Shown here piece after piece: positions 43,583 to 50,664 of a stretch of DNA of 64,000 bases; within the stretch, counting starts at the first letter, position 1, and every line of letters starts with the position of its first letter. Source of the stretch: CANIGN01 sp041391385 (GTDB taxonomy: Bacteria; Bdellovibrionota; UBA2428); contig JAWKOD010000005.1 of the NCBI GenBank assembly GCA_041391385.1, positions 124,001-188,000 of the forward strand, read 5' to 3'. Made by a program: the position numbers and the translations under genes. The notes under the pieces are model-generated. The model saw only the letters and a program-made list of their open reading frames with translations. It did no database searches and was not told the origin of the DNA.

Positions 43583-43804
43583 GTGGTGGATTTTTTAGAA
43601 AATGAAGTGAGCAAGGACGAGGGCTTTGTGTCTTACAAATTTCACACCAACAAAGAGCGCACAATTTTTACCAACTATGCAACATGGAAAAGTCAAAAAC
43701 ATTATGAGGACTACAAGGCAAAAACGGGCACCGTCACCGAGAGGGCTCGTAAGGTGATCGCCTTTAAACCCACGAGTCACGAAGTTTGGCACATTGAAAA
43801 TTAA
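43583..43804 (+). CDS. Truncated antibiotic-biosynthesis-monooxygenase (ABM)-like protein
   Basis: A 73-residue fragment that matches the second half of ABM-domain proteins (FVSYKFHTNKE, FTNYATWKS and KVIAFKPTSHEVWHI), which normally have about 95-100 residues. About 25 N-terminal residues, including the first beta strand, are absent: a TGA lies directly before GTG 43583, and other frames upstream do not read the missing part. It is either a small diverged gene or a decayed one. It ends 38 bases before repeat copy A. Confidence 0.4.
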   Translation: MVDFLENEVSKDEGFVSYKFHTNKERTIFTNYATWKSQKHYEDYKAKTGTVTERARKVIAFKPTSHEVWHIEN

Positions 43805-43840
43805 GCGACTCTAAAATATTTTTAGGGAAATTGTCTTAAA

Positions 43841-43930
43841 ATTGCGGAGCGGAGTGGACGAATATCGAACATGGTGTTTGAGAAATCCGTAGATGACGCA
43901 GCATTTATTCGGCGTCGGCAGTGGTAATGT
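43841..43930. repeat. Dispersed ~90-bp repeat, copy A
   Basis: The copy reads GCGGAGCGGAGTGGACG and runs through ATCGAACATGGTGTTT to a GACGCAGCATTTATTCGGCG end. It matches copy C over most of its length and copy B over the first about 40 bases. See the findings. Confidence 0.75.
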
Positions 43931-43984
43931 AACCTTAAGGTAAAAACATCATAACATGCTGTAATTAATATAAAAACTAGCGTA

Positions 43985-44020
43985 TTTACATTTGCGTGGG
44001 GTAGGTGTTATACTGTACAA
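43985..44020 (+). promoter_or_regulatory. Predicted sigma-70 promoter, probably leaderless
   Basis: TTTACA (43985-43990) and TATACT (44009-44014) are separated by 18 bases. The ATG of the first module gene is only 7 bases after the -10 hexamer, so transcription should start at or next to the start codon, giving a leaderless mRNA. There is no Shine-Dalgarno sequence. Confidence 0.5.
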
Positions 44021-44500
44021 ATGCTACAAGAAGTTTTTGCGGCTTTAGAGGAGTGGGCGAACGAACGTAGCCTAAAGTATCGCAATGAAGGTCTCATGCC
44101 TTTGGGTCACTGTTTAATTCAAGTTGTTGGACAGACAGCTTTGCTCGAAGCAAAGCTTGATATTCATCTTGCAGCAACTGCTGATGTTGATGTTCATCAA
44201 CAAATTGAACATGTATTTCGTAAAAAGCTTGAAGAACTTTTGCAAGAAAAGGGTAAGTTCCTCGACCCCGTAGGACACGAAGCTTGGATGCCCGATGAAA
44301 CTAAGTATAAAACAATTTTTAAAGGACGCTACGTTGAAGGAGCAATTGCCGAGCCAGAGTATGTGTTAATCTCTAAGGCACTAAAGGCTCCCAAACGAAA
44401 TAAAGAATTGCTCATTGATTATCTCGCTAGCAATCCGAGTGACCTCTTTTATGCCTTAGCTAAAAAATACAAAATTTCACTTGAGGAATTTTTGAAATGA
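44021..44500 (+). CDS. Nucleotidyltransferase-superfamily protein (possible toxin)
   Basis: A 159-residue protein with a nucleotidyltransferase pattern: GQTALLEA, then DIHLAATADVDVH, the G-x-T and D-x-D positions of DUF6036/AbiEii-like NTases. Helical C-terminal residues follow. The partner gene starts 4 bases before its end (ATGA overlap) and codes for an RHH-like tail, which is a toxin-antitoxin layout. A leaderless promoter precedes it. Function by analogy only. Confidence 0.5.
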   Translation: MLQEVFAALEEWANERSLKYRNEGLMPLGHCLIQVVGQTALLEAKLDIHLAATADVDVHQQIEHVFRKKLEELLQEKGKFLDPVGHEAWMPDETKYKTIFKGRYVEGAIAEPEYVLISKALKAPKRNKELLIDYLASNPSDLFYALAKKYKISLEEFLK

Positions 44501-45000
44501 AACGAGCTGAATTAGAAAAACTAGCTCGAAAAAAAGCCGAGAAGCTACGCGCTAAATTTAGTGATCCTCGATACAAAAAAGTGATTGGCAAGTTTGTAGC
44601 CGCGGGTTTGCTTGAGCATAATAAAGTGGGAGCTTACCGGGGCCATATAACACTTGATGAAGTCATTTGGGTTGGTCAAATTGAGCCTAGGGTGCTTGAG
44701 CTGTTGCCAGCAATTATTTTACGACGGCCAAAACTTATAGATGTACGAAGTGAAATTCCAGAAGATCTGCGACTACTGCTTATTCAATTGCGTAAAGGAC
44801 TTGCCATTGATGATTTTCGCGGAATAGCACCAGCTCTATATCTGCCTTGGGTAAATCGCTTGGGTAGAAAAGCTGCGGCACCTTCTGTTCTCAAAACTTT
44901 TCGCTTTCAACGCAAGGATATCGAGAAAATAAATGAACTAAAGAAGCGTACGGGGTTAAATGAAACTGAAATTATTCGGAAGGCTCTTCAGAGCCTTTAA
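44497..45000 (+). CDS. RHH-domain protein (possible antitoxin)
   Basis: A 167-residue protein. The last about 35 residues (FRFQRKDIEKINELKKRTG, then NETEIIRKALQSL) form a ribbon-helix-helix segment of the CopG/ParD kind; the rest is a helical domain that may bind the partner. A 4-base overlap with the upstream gene implies coupled translation. Its stop codon abuts repeat copy B. The NTase-plus-RHH pairing is typical of addiction or defence modules but is not proved here. Confidence 0.5.
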   Translation: MKRAELEKLARKKAEKLRAKFSDPRYKKVIGKFVAAGLLEHNKVGAYRGHITLDEVIWVGQIEPRVLELLPAIILRRPKLIDVRSEIPEDLRLLLIQLRKGLAIDDFRGIAPALYLPWVNRLGRKAAAPSVLKTFRFQRKDIEKINELKKRTGLNETEIIRKALQSL

Positions 45001-45041
45001 TGGCGGAGCGGAGTGGACGAATATTGAACATGGTGTCGGTC
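44999..45041. repeat. Dispersed repeat, copy B (partial)
   Basis: ATGGCGGAGCGGAGTGGACG followed by AATATTGAACATGGTGTCGG matches copy A for about 40 bases and then diverges. It begins at the stop codon of the RHH gene. Same orientation as copies A and C. Confidence 0.75.
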
Positions 45042-45111
45042 GAAAAGTGCATGACTAAGTGATTAGGTTTTGGCTTGAAAACTAGGGTAACAAAAAATTT
45101 TGAAGTAATCT

Positions 45112-45756
45112 TTAAAGAGAATTTCTTGAATTTTTAATTTCATATGAGCTTATCCAAGGCAACCCCAAGGCACCTTTTCTATATCTTAATTCGACAAAAA
45201 CAGAATTTTCCTTGATCATATTTAAGCTTGGACATTTGCTGTCTTGGCATTCAAGATAAAAGTACTTTGTCGCGCTAATCATTCCCCCTCCAGTATCTTC
45301 AACTTTAATATAACTACCACTGCGCCGATGCTCGACTCCCAAAACACGAATTTTGCTCATGATAGGCTCTGAACTATCTAATGCTCCATTGACAAACATT
45401 ACGAACCAAAGCAAGGCAACGAATATTAGAGCGCTAGCTATATTTTCGTCACGGTAAATATCGAAGTTTAACTTACTCAATTTTGAAATAAACTTTCTAT
45501 AAATGGCCGTATAATTTAAAATATTAAATAAAATAAACAAAATAAAAACCCATACAAGAAAGTCAATTCCTTGCATTGGCTCGTAGACGTAGTATGTTTG
45601 GCCAACTCCAACCAAAGTACCTATAAAAAGTAAGCCAACAATAAAACTGCTAAGACCAAATGAAATTGTACTGTTTCGGGAACCCCTATCTAGCAAGACA
45701 AAGATAGTTGGCACTACAAAAAAATAAATAATGGTAAAAGTGGTAAGATTTTCCAT
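45112..45756 (-). CDS. Membrane protein of unknown function
   Basis: About 214 residues; ATG 45756 gives a clean N-terminal helix. Four transmembrane segments in the first 140 residues are followed by a beta-rich soluble domain (about 145-214) with Cys residues in YLECQDSKCPS. No family recognised. It lies on the minus strand between repeats B and C and has its own upstream region of about 600 bases. Confidence 0.55.
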   Translation of the reverse strand: MENLTTFTIIYFFVVPTIFVLLDRGSRNSTISFGLSSFIVGLLFIGTLVGVGQTYYVYEPMQGIDFLVWVFILFILFNILNYTAIYRKFISKLSKLNFDIYRDENIASALIFVALLWFVMFVNGALDSSEPIMSKIRVLGVEHRRSGSYIKVEDTGGGMISATKYFYLECQDSKCPSLNMIKENSVFVELRYRKGALGLPWISSYEIKNSRNSL

Positions 45757-46011
45757 TGACGGAGTAATGAATTCCCGGAGAGTCACTACACTTGAGTTTA
45801 ACTTTCAAGGCGTGCAAAGTATAGTAACCTGTTTGACAAAGTAGCGCATAATCTAAATCCAATCATTGGCGAGCATTTATTGTTCATTAAGGCAGGAAGT
45901 TCTAGTTCCCACATAGGCTCTGTTATACGGCAAAAGTATAACCGCTTTAACGATTATAACTTTCCAAAAATCATAGAACGGAAAACCGCAAGAAGTCGTG
46001 CTGTTATATAC

Positions 46012-46027
46012 TTAACGCTAGCGTTAA
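46012..46027. repeat. 16-bp perfect palindrome
   Basis: TTAACGCTAGCGTTAA reads the same on both strands. It is next to a cluster of TATAAC-type words, so it may be a protein-binding site. Confidence 0.8.
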
Positions 46028-46298
46028 ACGGTATAACGCTTTTTGGGTGAAGAAACTGCTCGCTTAATTCCAACTCTGATTCCAAAACGCCGTGATGTGC
46101 GGTGATCTGGAATCAAAAATAAAAATTCTGGAGTTCCGACCACGCGAAGCCCTGATTTAAAAGTCTTTTTTTGGTGAATCTGTAACTTATATGAATTGTT
46201 TTGAAATTTTGGACGCTGCTTTACAAAACAGGTCTTGGAATTTGAATTCGATATCGTGTATTGGTTTGGAACCCGATCAGTCGATCAGGCTTTAGGAA

Positions 46299-46386
46299 AA
46301 TGGCGGGCCAGAGTGGACGATTATCGATCTTGGTGTTTATTAGAAATAACTTTGACGCAGCGTTTAGCCGCCGGCGGCAGTAATAA
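46299..46386. repeat. Dispersed ~90-bp repeat, copy C
   Basis: Starts AATGGCGGGCCAGAGTGGAC and continues with GATTATCGATCTTGGTGTTT to GACGCAGCGTTTAGCCGCC, then GGCGGCAG. It contains a 12-base palindrome, GCCGCCGGCGGC. It differs from copy A mainly by small substitutions. Confidence 0.75.
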
Positions 46387-46421
46387 ATTTTGATCCGATT
46401 ATTCTAGTAGCATTAAGAAGA

Positions 46422-46952
46422 ATGGTGACTCTTCTATTTTCGATCGTTGGCCTGATCTCGTGTGCGTTTTATCTCCATTATTCAGGTGTGGCCGAGGGAT
46501 ATGTTAGTCATAGATCAGTTCTGATATTTCCTATCTTAGTTTCTTATTTTGTTGGTTTCGCTTCACTCATAAAGATCGTTTGGATAAAATTCGTTAAAAA
46601 AAGAGTTATTGCGGGACCTAGGCTGTTAGCCATGGCGTTCGTTTTTTTTCTCGTTGGTATCTTTTTATTTAGAAACGGCAACCGCAGAGATTTCATGCTC
46701 ATTGAAAAGACTCAAGTAGACGGTGATCGTATTATGGTGTGGGTTCTTGAATATAAAGAGAAATATGGGAATTTCCCTGATTCATTAAATGCTGTTGCTA
46801 CAATGGGACGAGAAATTCCAGAATCATCGCTTCCTGGTTCTGAGTTCCAATATCGGGTGAGCGCAACGGGTGAACCTTCATTATCGTTCAACTCAACTAT
46901 GTTTATGGACTGTTGGAGAACTCCAAAAACTGCATGGAAGTGTGACGACTAA
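46422..46952 (+). CDS. Small membrane protein with C-terminal soluble domain
   Basis: A 176-residue protein with three N-terminal transmembrane helices and a C-terminal extracytoplasmic part. That part (LIEKTQVDGDRIMVWVLEYK, then KYGNFPDSLNAV and CWRTPKTAWKC) resembles the C-terminal domain of type II secretion pseudopilins, although no pilin leader is present. Two Cys near the end could form a disulfide. It lies just before the att site and just after repeat C. No family recognised. Confidence 0.5.
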   Translation: MVTLLFSIVGLISCAFYLHYSGVAEGYVSHRSVLIFPILVSYFVGFASLIKIVWIKFVKKRVIAGPRLLAMAFVFFLVGIFLFRNGNRRDFMLIEKTQVDGDRIMVWVLEYKEKYGNFPDSLNAVATMGREIPESSLPGSEFQYRVSATGEPSLSFNSTMFMDCWRTPKTAWKCDD

Positions 46953-47028
46953 AAATATCAGTTCTAGTCCCGTTAGCACTGGGCCAGATTTTTTCACTCA
47001 ACTGCTTGATATTATAATGGGGTGAAAA

Positions 47029-47053
47029 TGGCGGAGCCAACGGGACTCGAACC
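47029..47053 (-). other. tRNA 3' end forming the element attachment site (att)
   Basis: TGGCGGAGCCAACGGGACTC plus GAACC read on the minus strand gives a tRNA 3' end: a T-loop TTCGAGT, the T-stem half CCCGT, the acceptor half TGGCTCC, discriminator G and encoded CCA. The 5' part (the T-stem partner should read ACGGG) is not there (GATGG instead), so this is the duplicated 3' fragment, not an intact gene. The integrase gene lies 129 bases to the right. The intact tRNA should be at the far end of the element, outside the window. Isotype not determined (discriminator G would fit Ser, Asp or Asn, among others). Confidence 0.72.
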
Positions 47054-47181
47054 ATCTAACAGCCCTTTGTAAGTATTTCCGATGCTTACAGAGAGCGTAC
47101 GAATAGCACTATATCGAAATGTTCCAAAGGCTCTCACGAGCCCAGAAAAACCGTGGCGAACTCCACTTACGCCGCTTCGCA

Positions 47182-48321
47182 TTAGAGCCCCCTAAGTGAC
47201 ACTACCTTTTGAGTAGGATCAATCGGAGGAAGAACGCTGATCTTATCTGTGACTCCCATCACTTCAATTCCTGCGTATCTTACATAGCGTTGCATGGTGG
47301 AAAGGTCGCGCCAACCACATACCTTCATTACTTTTACTGCTTCAACTCCTGATCGCAGGAGTTGGGTTGCAAAACAAGCTCTGAGGGTATGGAACCTAAT
47401 AGAGGTAATTCCAATTTCCTTACAGAAGTTTCTGAGTACTTGGGCCTGAGTTCCGTTATCCCAATCCGAAAGTCTTGGAAGAACAAACTCCTCTTGTCCA
47501 GTTATGGGTTTTAGCTCTTCGAGTACTCTCATCAATTCGTCTCCAATGGGGACGTCACGCCAGTAACCAGCTTTTGTAGACTTGATGGTCTTCTTGGCTA
47601 CTTCATACGACTTACTTACTCGAATCATGCGATTATCAAGATCAACATCTGGCCAACTTAGGGCTAATAGTTCTCCTGATCGCATACCTGTTAAAAGAGC
47701 CATGGCCCAAACGTGTCGCCAACGGTGCTTTCGTTTGATCGCCTCATCTACAAGCTTAAGGATCTCGTCAGTCGATAGGATTTCGGGCACGAATTCTTTG
47801 CTTCTTGCAAATTTGAACTCAGGGGATGGAATTTGTGTTCCTTTGGGAACAATTCCATACGCGATTCCAAATTCGTAGATACTTCGAATCATGCAGCGAA
47901 ATTTAATTAGCTGACTGACGCTGTAGCCTTCAGCTCGTTTGCTTCTAGCAATCTCAGTAACCATATAAGCGGTTACAAAAGACGCTGGAGTACTGAGATG
48001 GGGTTTGAGCCAATCAAGCATTATGGATCTATAGCTCAGCACCATTCTTTCGCTCACTTCACCAGAAGTGACGCGAGTGTAGATAGTGTGCTTTGACCAA
48101 CGATCTATAAGTGCAGACAGTCTTTGGCCATTCATCTCCTTTTCAGCCATCTTTTTCTCGCAAAAACGGAAAAGCTTCTTTTCTTCATTGACGGCTTCAT
48201 CGTGGGTTTTGATACCTACGATCTGACGTCTGAATCGCAGATTAGGATTAAGGCGACCTCTGATGTTGATAACGACTCTGTAGAGAGTGTTGCCATCTGC
48301 ATCTTTGTATACCGTAATCAT
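47182..48321 (-). CDS. int: Tyrosine recombinase / integrase
   Basis: A 379-residue integrase of the phage family. The N-terminus (MITVYKDADGNTLYRVVINI) is an arm-type DNA-binding domain, followed by a core-binding domain. Catalytic residues are visible: Arg in LLTGMRSGELLAL (about 208-220), His-x-x-Arg in FHTLRACFA (about 323-331), Trp in CGWRDL (about 347-352) and the Tyr nucleophile in MQRYVRYAG (about 355-363). The gene ends beside the att site, the standard position for an integrase of an ICE or island at a tRNA. Confidence 0.93.
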   Translation of the reverse strand: MITVYKDADGNTLYRVVINIRGRLNPNLRFRRQIVGIKTHDEAVNEEKKLFRFCEKKMAEKEMNGQRLSALIDRWSKHTIYTRVTSGEVSERMVLSYRSIMLDWLKPHLSTPASFVTAYMVTEIARSKRAEGYSVSQLIKFRCMIRSIYEFGIAYGIVPKGTQIPSPEFKFARSKEFVPEILSTDEILKLVDEAIKRKHRWRHVWAMALLTGMRSGELLALSWPDVDLDNRMIRVSKSYEVAKKTIKSTKAGYWRDVPIGDELMRVLEELKPITGQEEFVLPRLSDWDNGTQAQVLRNFCKEIGITSIRFHTLRACFATQLLRSGVEAVKVMKVCGWRDLSTMQRYVRYAGIEVMGVTDKISVLPPIDPTQKVVSLRGL

Positions 48322-48323
48322 GC

Positions 48324-48581
48324 CTACAGCCTTCGTTCGATCTTGGTGCTTTCAATAAGCTGATCGAGTTCACTGACTTTGAATCGGAGTAAGCGCCCCA
48401 GCTTATAGTATGGAACACGCTTCTCGTAAACAAAGTTGCGTAGAGAACAGACTGAGGAAAGCTTTAAGTAGGCTGTGGCCTCTTCGGCTGTAAGCCAAGA
48501 ACTGTCACCTGACGTTTTCAGATCTCTGTTCGGAAAATTTTTGGGCAGATAGGTCTGCTGTTTCTTTGGTTCTATTTTCAT
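48324..48581 (-). CDS. Excisionase-like HTH protein (Xis 1)
   Basis: An 85-residue MerR/AlpA-like HTH protein with WLTAEEATAYLKLSS and the conserved wing VPYYKLGRLLRFKVSELD, the excisionase/helix-turn-helix_17 pattern. It lies directly before int on the same strand (2-base gap), which suits Xis control of integration direction. A paralogue overlaps its start. Confidence 0.88.
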   Translation of the reverse strand: MKIEPKKQQTYLPKNFPNRDLKTSGDSSWLTAEEATAYLKLSSVCSLRNFVYEKRVPYYKLGRLLRFKVSELDQLIESTKIERRL

Positions 48582-48871
48582 ATGAATCTCCTTTCAATTT
48601 TGGAGGATTCAAGTAACTGGTCGAGGTCACTGAGTTTGAACCTCAGTAGTCGACCTAGTTTGTAGTACGTAACCCGCTTCTCGTAGACGAAGTCATAGAG
48701 CACTCCGACTGACGATAGCCTAAGATAACGAGCAGCTTCATCTGCTGTAATCCACTTCGATATTTTCAAAGAACAATCTGAGTCTGAATTCTCTACTTCG
48801 GACTCATGCTCAGTTATAGACTTTAACTGAGATTCAATTTCATTGCTAGATTTTTTTTGGTTATAGCGCAT
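48578..48871 (-). CDS. Excisionase-like HTH protein (Xis 2)
   Basis: A 97-residue paralogue of the protein at 48324-48581. The two share WxTAxEAxxYLxLSSV and KLGRLLRFKxSxLDQL almost exactly, in tandem with a 4-base overlap. It has an added about 35-residue polar N-terminus. Tandem Xis copies before an integrase are unusual. The upstream palindrome TAACGCGTTA (48871-48880) overlaps its start region. Confidence 0.85.
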   Translation of the reverse strand: MRYNQKKSSNEIESQLKSITEHESEVENSDSDCSLKISKWITADEAARYLRLSSVGVLYDFVYEKRVTYYKLGRLLRFKLSDLDQLLESSKIERRFI

Positions 48872-48888
48872 AACGCGTTAACTCCTTG

Positions 48889-48912
48889 ATAATTTACGGA
48901 TTCGTAAATTAT
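48889..48912. promoter_or_regulatory. Perfect inverted repeat overlapping the Xre start (operator)
   Basis: ATAATTTACG (48889-48898) and CGTAAATTAT (48903-48912) are perfect 10-bp arms with a 4-base spacer. The right arm contains the first two bases of the start codon of the divergent HTH gene. It sits between that gene and the xis-int genes, a position that fits autorepression of a control protein. Confidence 0.78.
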
Positions 48913-49225
48913 GGTTAATCATGAAGAAGTGAGGTATAAGGATTGGGTTGTGGAAAAGCGAAGAAAGTTAGACAAGGTTGATTCGTTTAAAGCTGAAATT
49001 TGCAGGCTTTTCGCAAACTATTTAGAAGAGCATCAAATGGAGCAGCGGGTATTGGCAAAAAAGCTAAAGCTAAATACGGCCCTAATGTGTCGCATAGTTC
49101 AGGGGCAATACGAGGGTTTTACGATTGATAGACTTCTAAGAATCTTGGGACCTCTGCGACCCGACTTAATTCCTGTTCTAAAAAAATCTAGCAAAGCGAT
49201 AAAACAGAAAAGAAAAAACTTTTAA
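48911..49225 (+). CDS. Xre-type HTH regulator
   Basis: A 104-residue protein with a lambda-repressor-like HTH in residues 42-85 (QRVLAKKLKLNTALMCRIVQ and GFTIDRLLRILG). It has a charged N-terminus and a basic tail. It is divergent from the xis-int unit and has an inverted repeat at its start, so it probably represses itself and xis/int and thereby controls excision. Similar regulators are found on ICEs and prophages. Confidence 0.8.
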   Translation: MVNHEEVRYKDWVVEKRRKLDKVDSFKAEICRLFANYLEEHQMEQRVLAKKLKLNTALMCRIVQGQYEGFTIDRLLRILGPLRPDLIPVLKKSSKAIKQKRKNF

Positions 49226-49285
49226 GTTTTTATCCATCATTGCCTTCTGTTACCTGTCCCCGTCCTAAAAAATTATACCTACTTC

Positions 49286-49414
49286 TTACCCCCGACCCCC
49301 GAAAATCATCAGTAAGTTGACCACTCTCTACCGTTGTATGTAATACATCATCTGCAAGATGAAGGGAGGGAGTGGTCAACTTACGGTTAAGTGATTTTCG
49401 GGGGTCGGGGGTAA
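49286..49414. other. 129-bp nested inverted-repeat structure (oriT or replication-origin candidate)
   Basis: Outer arms 49286-49308 and 49392-49414 are perfectly complementary over 23 bases (for example CCCCCGACCCCCGAAAATCA). Inner arms 49313-49326 and 49370-49383 are perfectly complementary over 14 bases (TAAGTTGACCACTC). Within the loop are two smaller hairpins (TGTAT/ATACA and CATCT/AGATG). The structure ends 45 bases before the Replic_Relax-like gene. This is the typical surrounding for an oriT or double-strand origin. It lacks a T-tail, so it is not a simple terminator. Confidence 0.65.
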
Positions 49415-49459
49415 CTCAAGCCATTGAGTTTATAATTTTTTTCCTAATTCTCGGCGAAC

Positions 49460-50347
49460 CTACACCGAGACCTGCTTGGTTTCGCCGACACCGAACTGAG
49501 CATTTCTCCTTTCAGTGTTTGCAGTCGTCATAAGCAATGTTGCCCAATCCCGAAACGCAATAGGTTTTGAAAGTAAGTTATATGCAGTTTCACTAATTCC
49601 ATCGTGTTCAATTGGCTCATTTTGAAACAGCAAAAAGTTGTTACCGTACTGTTTGATACGAAGATTTTCTAGTAGTGTTTGATTGCTGAAAATATGTCGA
49701 GTCGACTCCATGATTTGCGAATGCGTTGAAATATAGACCACTCCATCAAGCAGGCTTTCAGTGGCGTATAGGTGAAGCTTGTCCATTATTCTTTGCTTAG
49801 ACTTGAGGGCTTCTTCGATTTCAAAAGCTATGAAGCATTCACCATAATCGCGTGAAAGGTCTTCAAAGTGCAGCAAAACATCAGGGTAAACTCTACGTTC
49901 TGTGGCAAGACTCGGAAAAACTCTTTCTGTCATGCCATATTTATCTAGCTGGTAATCACGGTAAAGTTTTGCTTGTGGAAACATCCTTGCAAGTGAGTGA
50001 TGGACTCTAGCGCATCGTTGCTCGTGCGGGAGTTCAAGGTGCCTCAAACATTCAAGTTTTAAATCATCTGCACTACATCCTAAAAGTTCTCCCATTAGCA
50101 TGCGGCGGTCAAAGCGTGAGTCTAAGTAATAGTATGCGCCATTAGTGCTTTCATGTTTGTAGGCAATTTTTTGAATCAGTCCGAGTTTTGAAAGTCGCAT
50201 GAGTGCAAGCTTCACTTTCGACGCTGAAGCCCCGTCCAATACAAACTTAAGACTTCGCGGAGATAATGGCCCATAAGTCTTCAGGGCGAGAAGAACCTCT
50301 CGCCCTGTTTTGAGTTGTCTTAAACTTTTATCAAATTGTTTGCTCAC
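49460..50347 (-). CDS. Replication-relaxation (Replic_Relax)-like protein
   Basis: A 295-residue protein with a winged-helix N-terminus (residues 10-70, TGREVLLALKTYGPLSPRSL) and a C-terminal domain with acidic and His/Tyr residues (RRVYPDVLLHFE, CFIAFEIEEALKSKQ and KLHLYA), matching the general layout of Replic_Relax/MobC-like proteins in mobile elements, some of which act in place of classical relaxases. No HUH-type (HxH) motif is seen. It overlaps the RHH gene by 4 bases and is next to the inverted-repeat structure. Confidence 0.65.
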   Translation of the reverse strand: MSKQFDKSLRQLKTGREVLLALKTYGPLSPRSLKFVLDGASASKVKLALMRLSKLGLIQKIAYKHESTNGAYYYLDSRFDRRMLMGELLGCSADDLKLECLRHLELPHEQRCARVHHSLARMFPQAKLYRDYQLDKYGMTERVFPSLATERRVYPDVLLHFEDLSRDYGECFIAFEIEEALKSKQRIMDKLHLYATESLLDGVVYISTHSQIMESTRHIFSNQTLLENLRIKQYGNNFLLFQNEPIEHDGISETAYNLLSKPIAFRDWATLLMTTANTERRNAQFGVGETKQVSV

Positions 50348-50664
50348 TTCTCGTTCCCCGGCTCAGCCTTAAGAAGTTTTTTTGATTCCTTTTTGCCCAG
50401 AACGCCTTTAAGCTCTGCCATGCTGGATATGATTTCTTCAACGCTAAGATCTTTGCGTTTTGCCAAATCCATCAGCGTTTTGCGAAGATCAGTATGTTTG
50501 AGACGGATGTCTGCGACCTGAACTTTTGAATTGAGAATCATCATTTCGATAACGTCTGAATAGTTGAGCTTTACCGTTGGGTGACCATCGACCGAAGCTT
50601 TATATGTTTTCTCGACTTGCTCAAAAGCACTATCAGAAAGAATAACCTGTAGTCGTTTTGACAT
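50344..50664 (-). CDS. RHH-type DNA-binding protein (relaxosome accessory?)
   Basis: A 106-residue protein: a beta strand RLQVILSD followed by two helices (AFEQVEKTYKAS, then NYSDVIEMMILNSKV) fits a ribbon-helix-helix domain, followed by a basic helical tail. Position before the Replic_Relax-like gene (4-base overlap) and near the oriT candidate suggests it binds the transfer origin, as accessory relaxosome proteins do. Family not certain. Confidence 0.6.
   Translation of the reverse strand: MSKRLQVILSDSAFEQVEKTYKASVDGHPTVKLNYSDVIEMMILNSKVQVADIRLKHTDLRKTLMDLAKRKDLSVEEIISSMAELKGVLGKKESKKLLKAEPGNEK

Larger units (their letters stand above)
45787..46421. other. Gene-free accessory region with TATAAC repeats and repeat C
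   Basis: About 635 bases without a gene on either strand that I can support. It holds repeated GTTATAC/GTATAAC-type words, including the inverted pair 45922-45928 and 45936-45942, with further TATAAC words near 45956 and 46032, a 16-base palindrome (46012-46027), and repeat copy C (46299-46386). It may be a regulatory or replication-like region left by a mobile element. Confidence 0.5.

Noticed and set aside
43841..46386. Integron attC sites
   Set aside because: The repeats lack the GTTRRRY core and matched terminal inverted ends of attC, and no IntI-type integrase is seen.
47029..47110. A complete tRNA gene on the minus strand
   Set aside because: The last 25 bases match a tRNA 3' end, but the T-stem partner and everything 5' of it do not fit a tRNA. 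It is an att fragment only.
49286..49414. The nested inverted repeat as a simple terminator
   Set aside because: It has no T-run on either strand, is far too long, and holds nested arms; oriT or origin is a better explanation.
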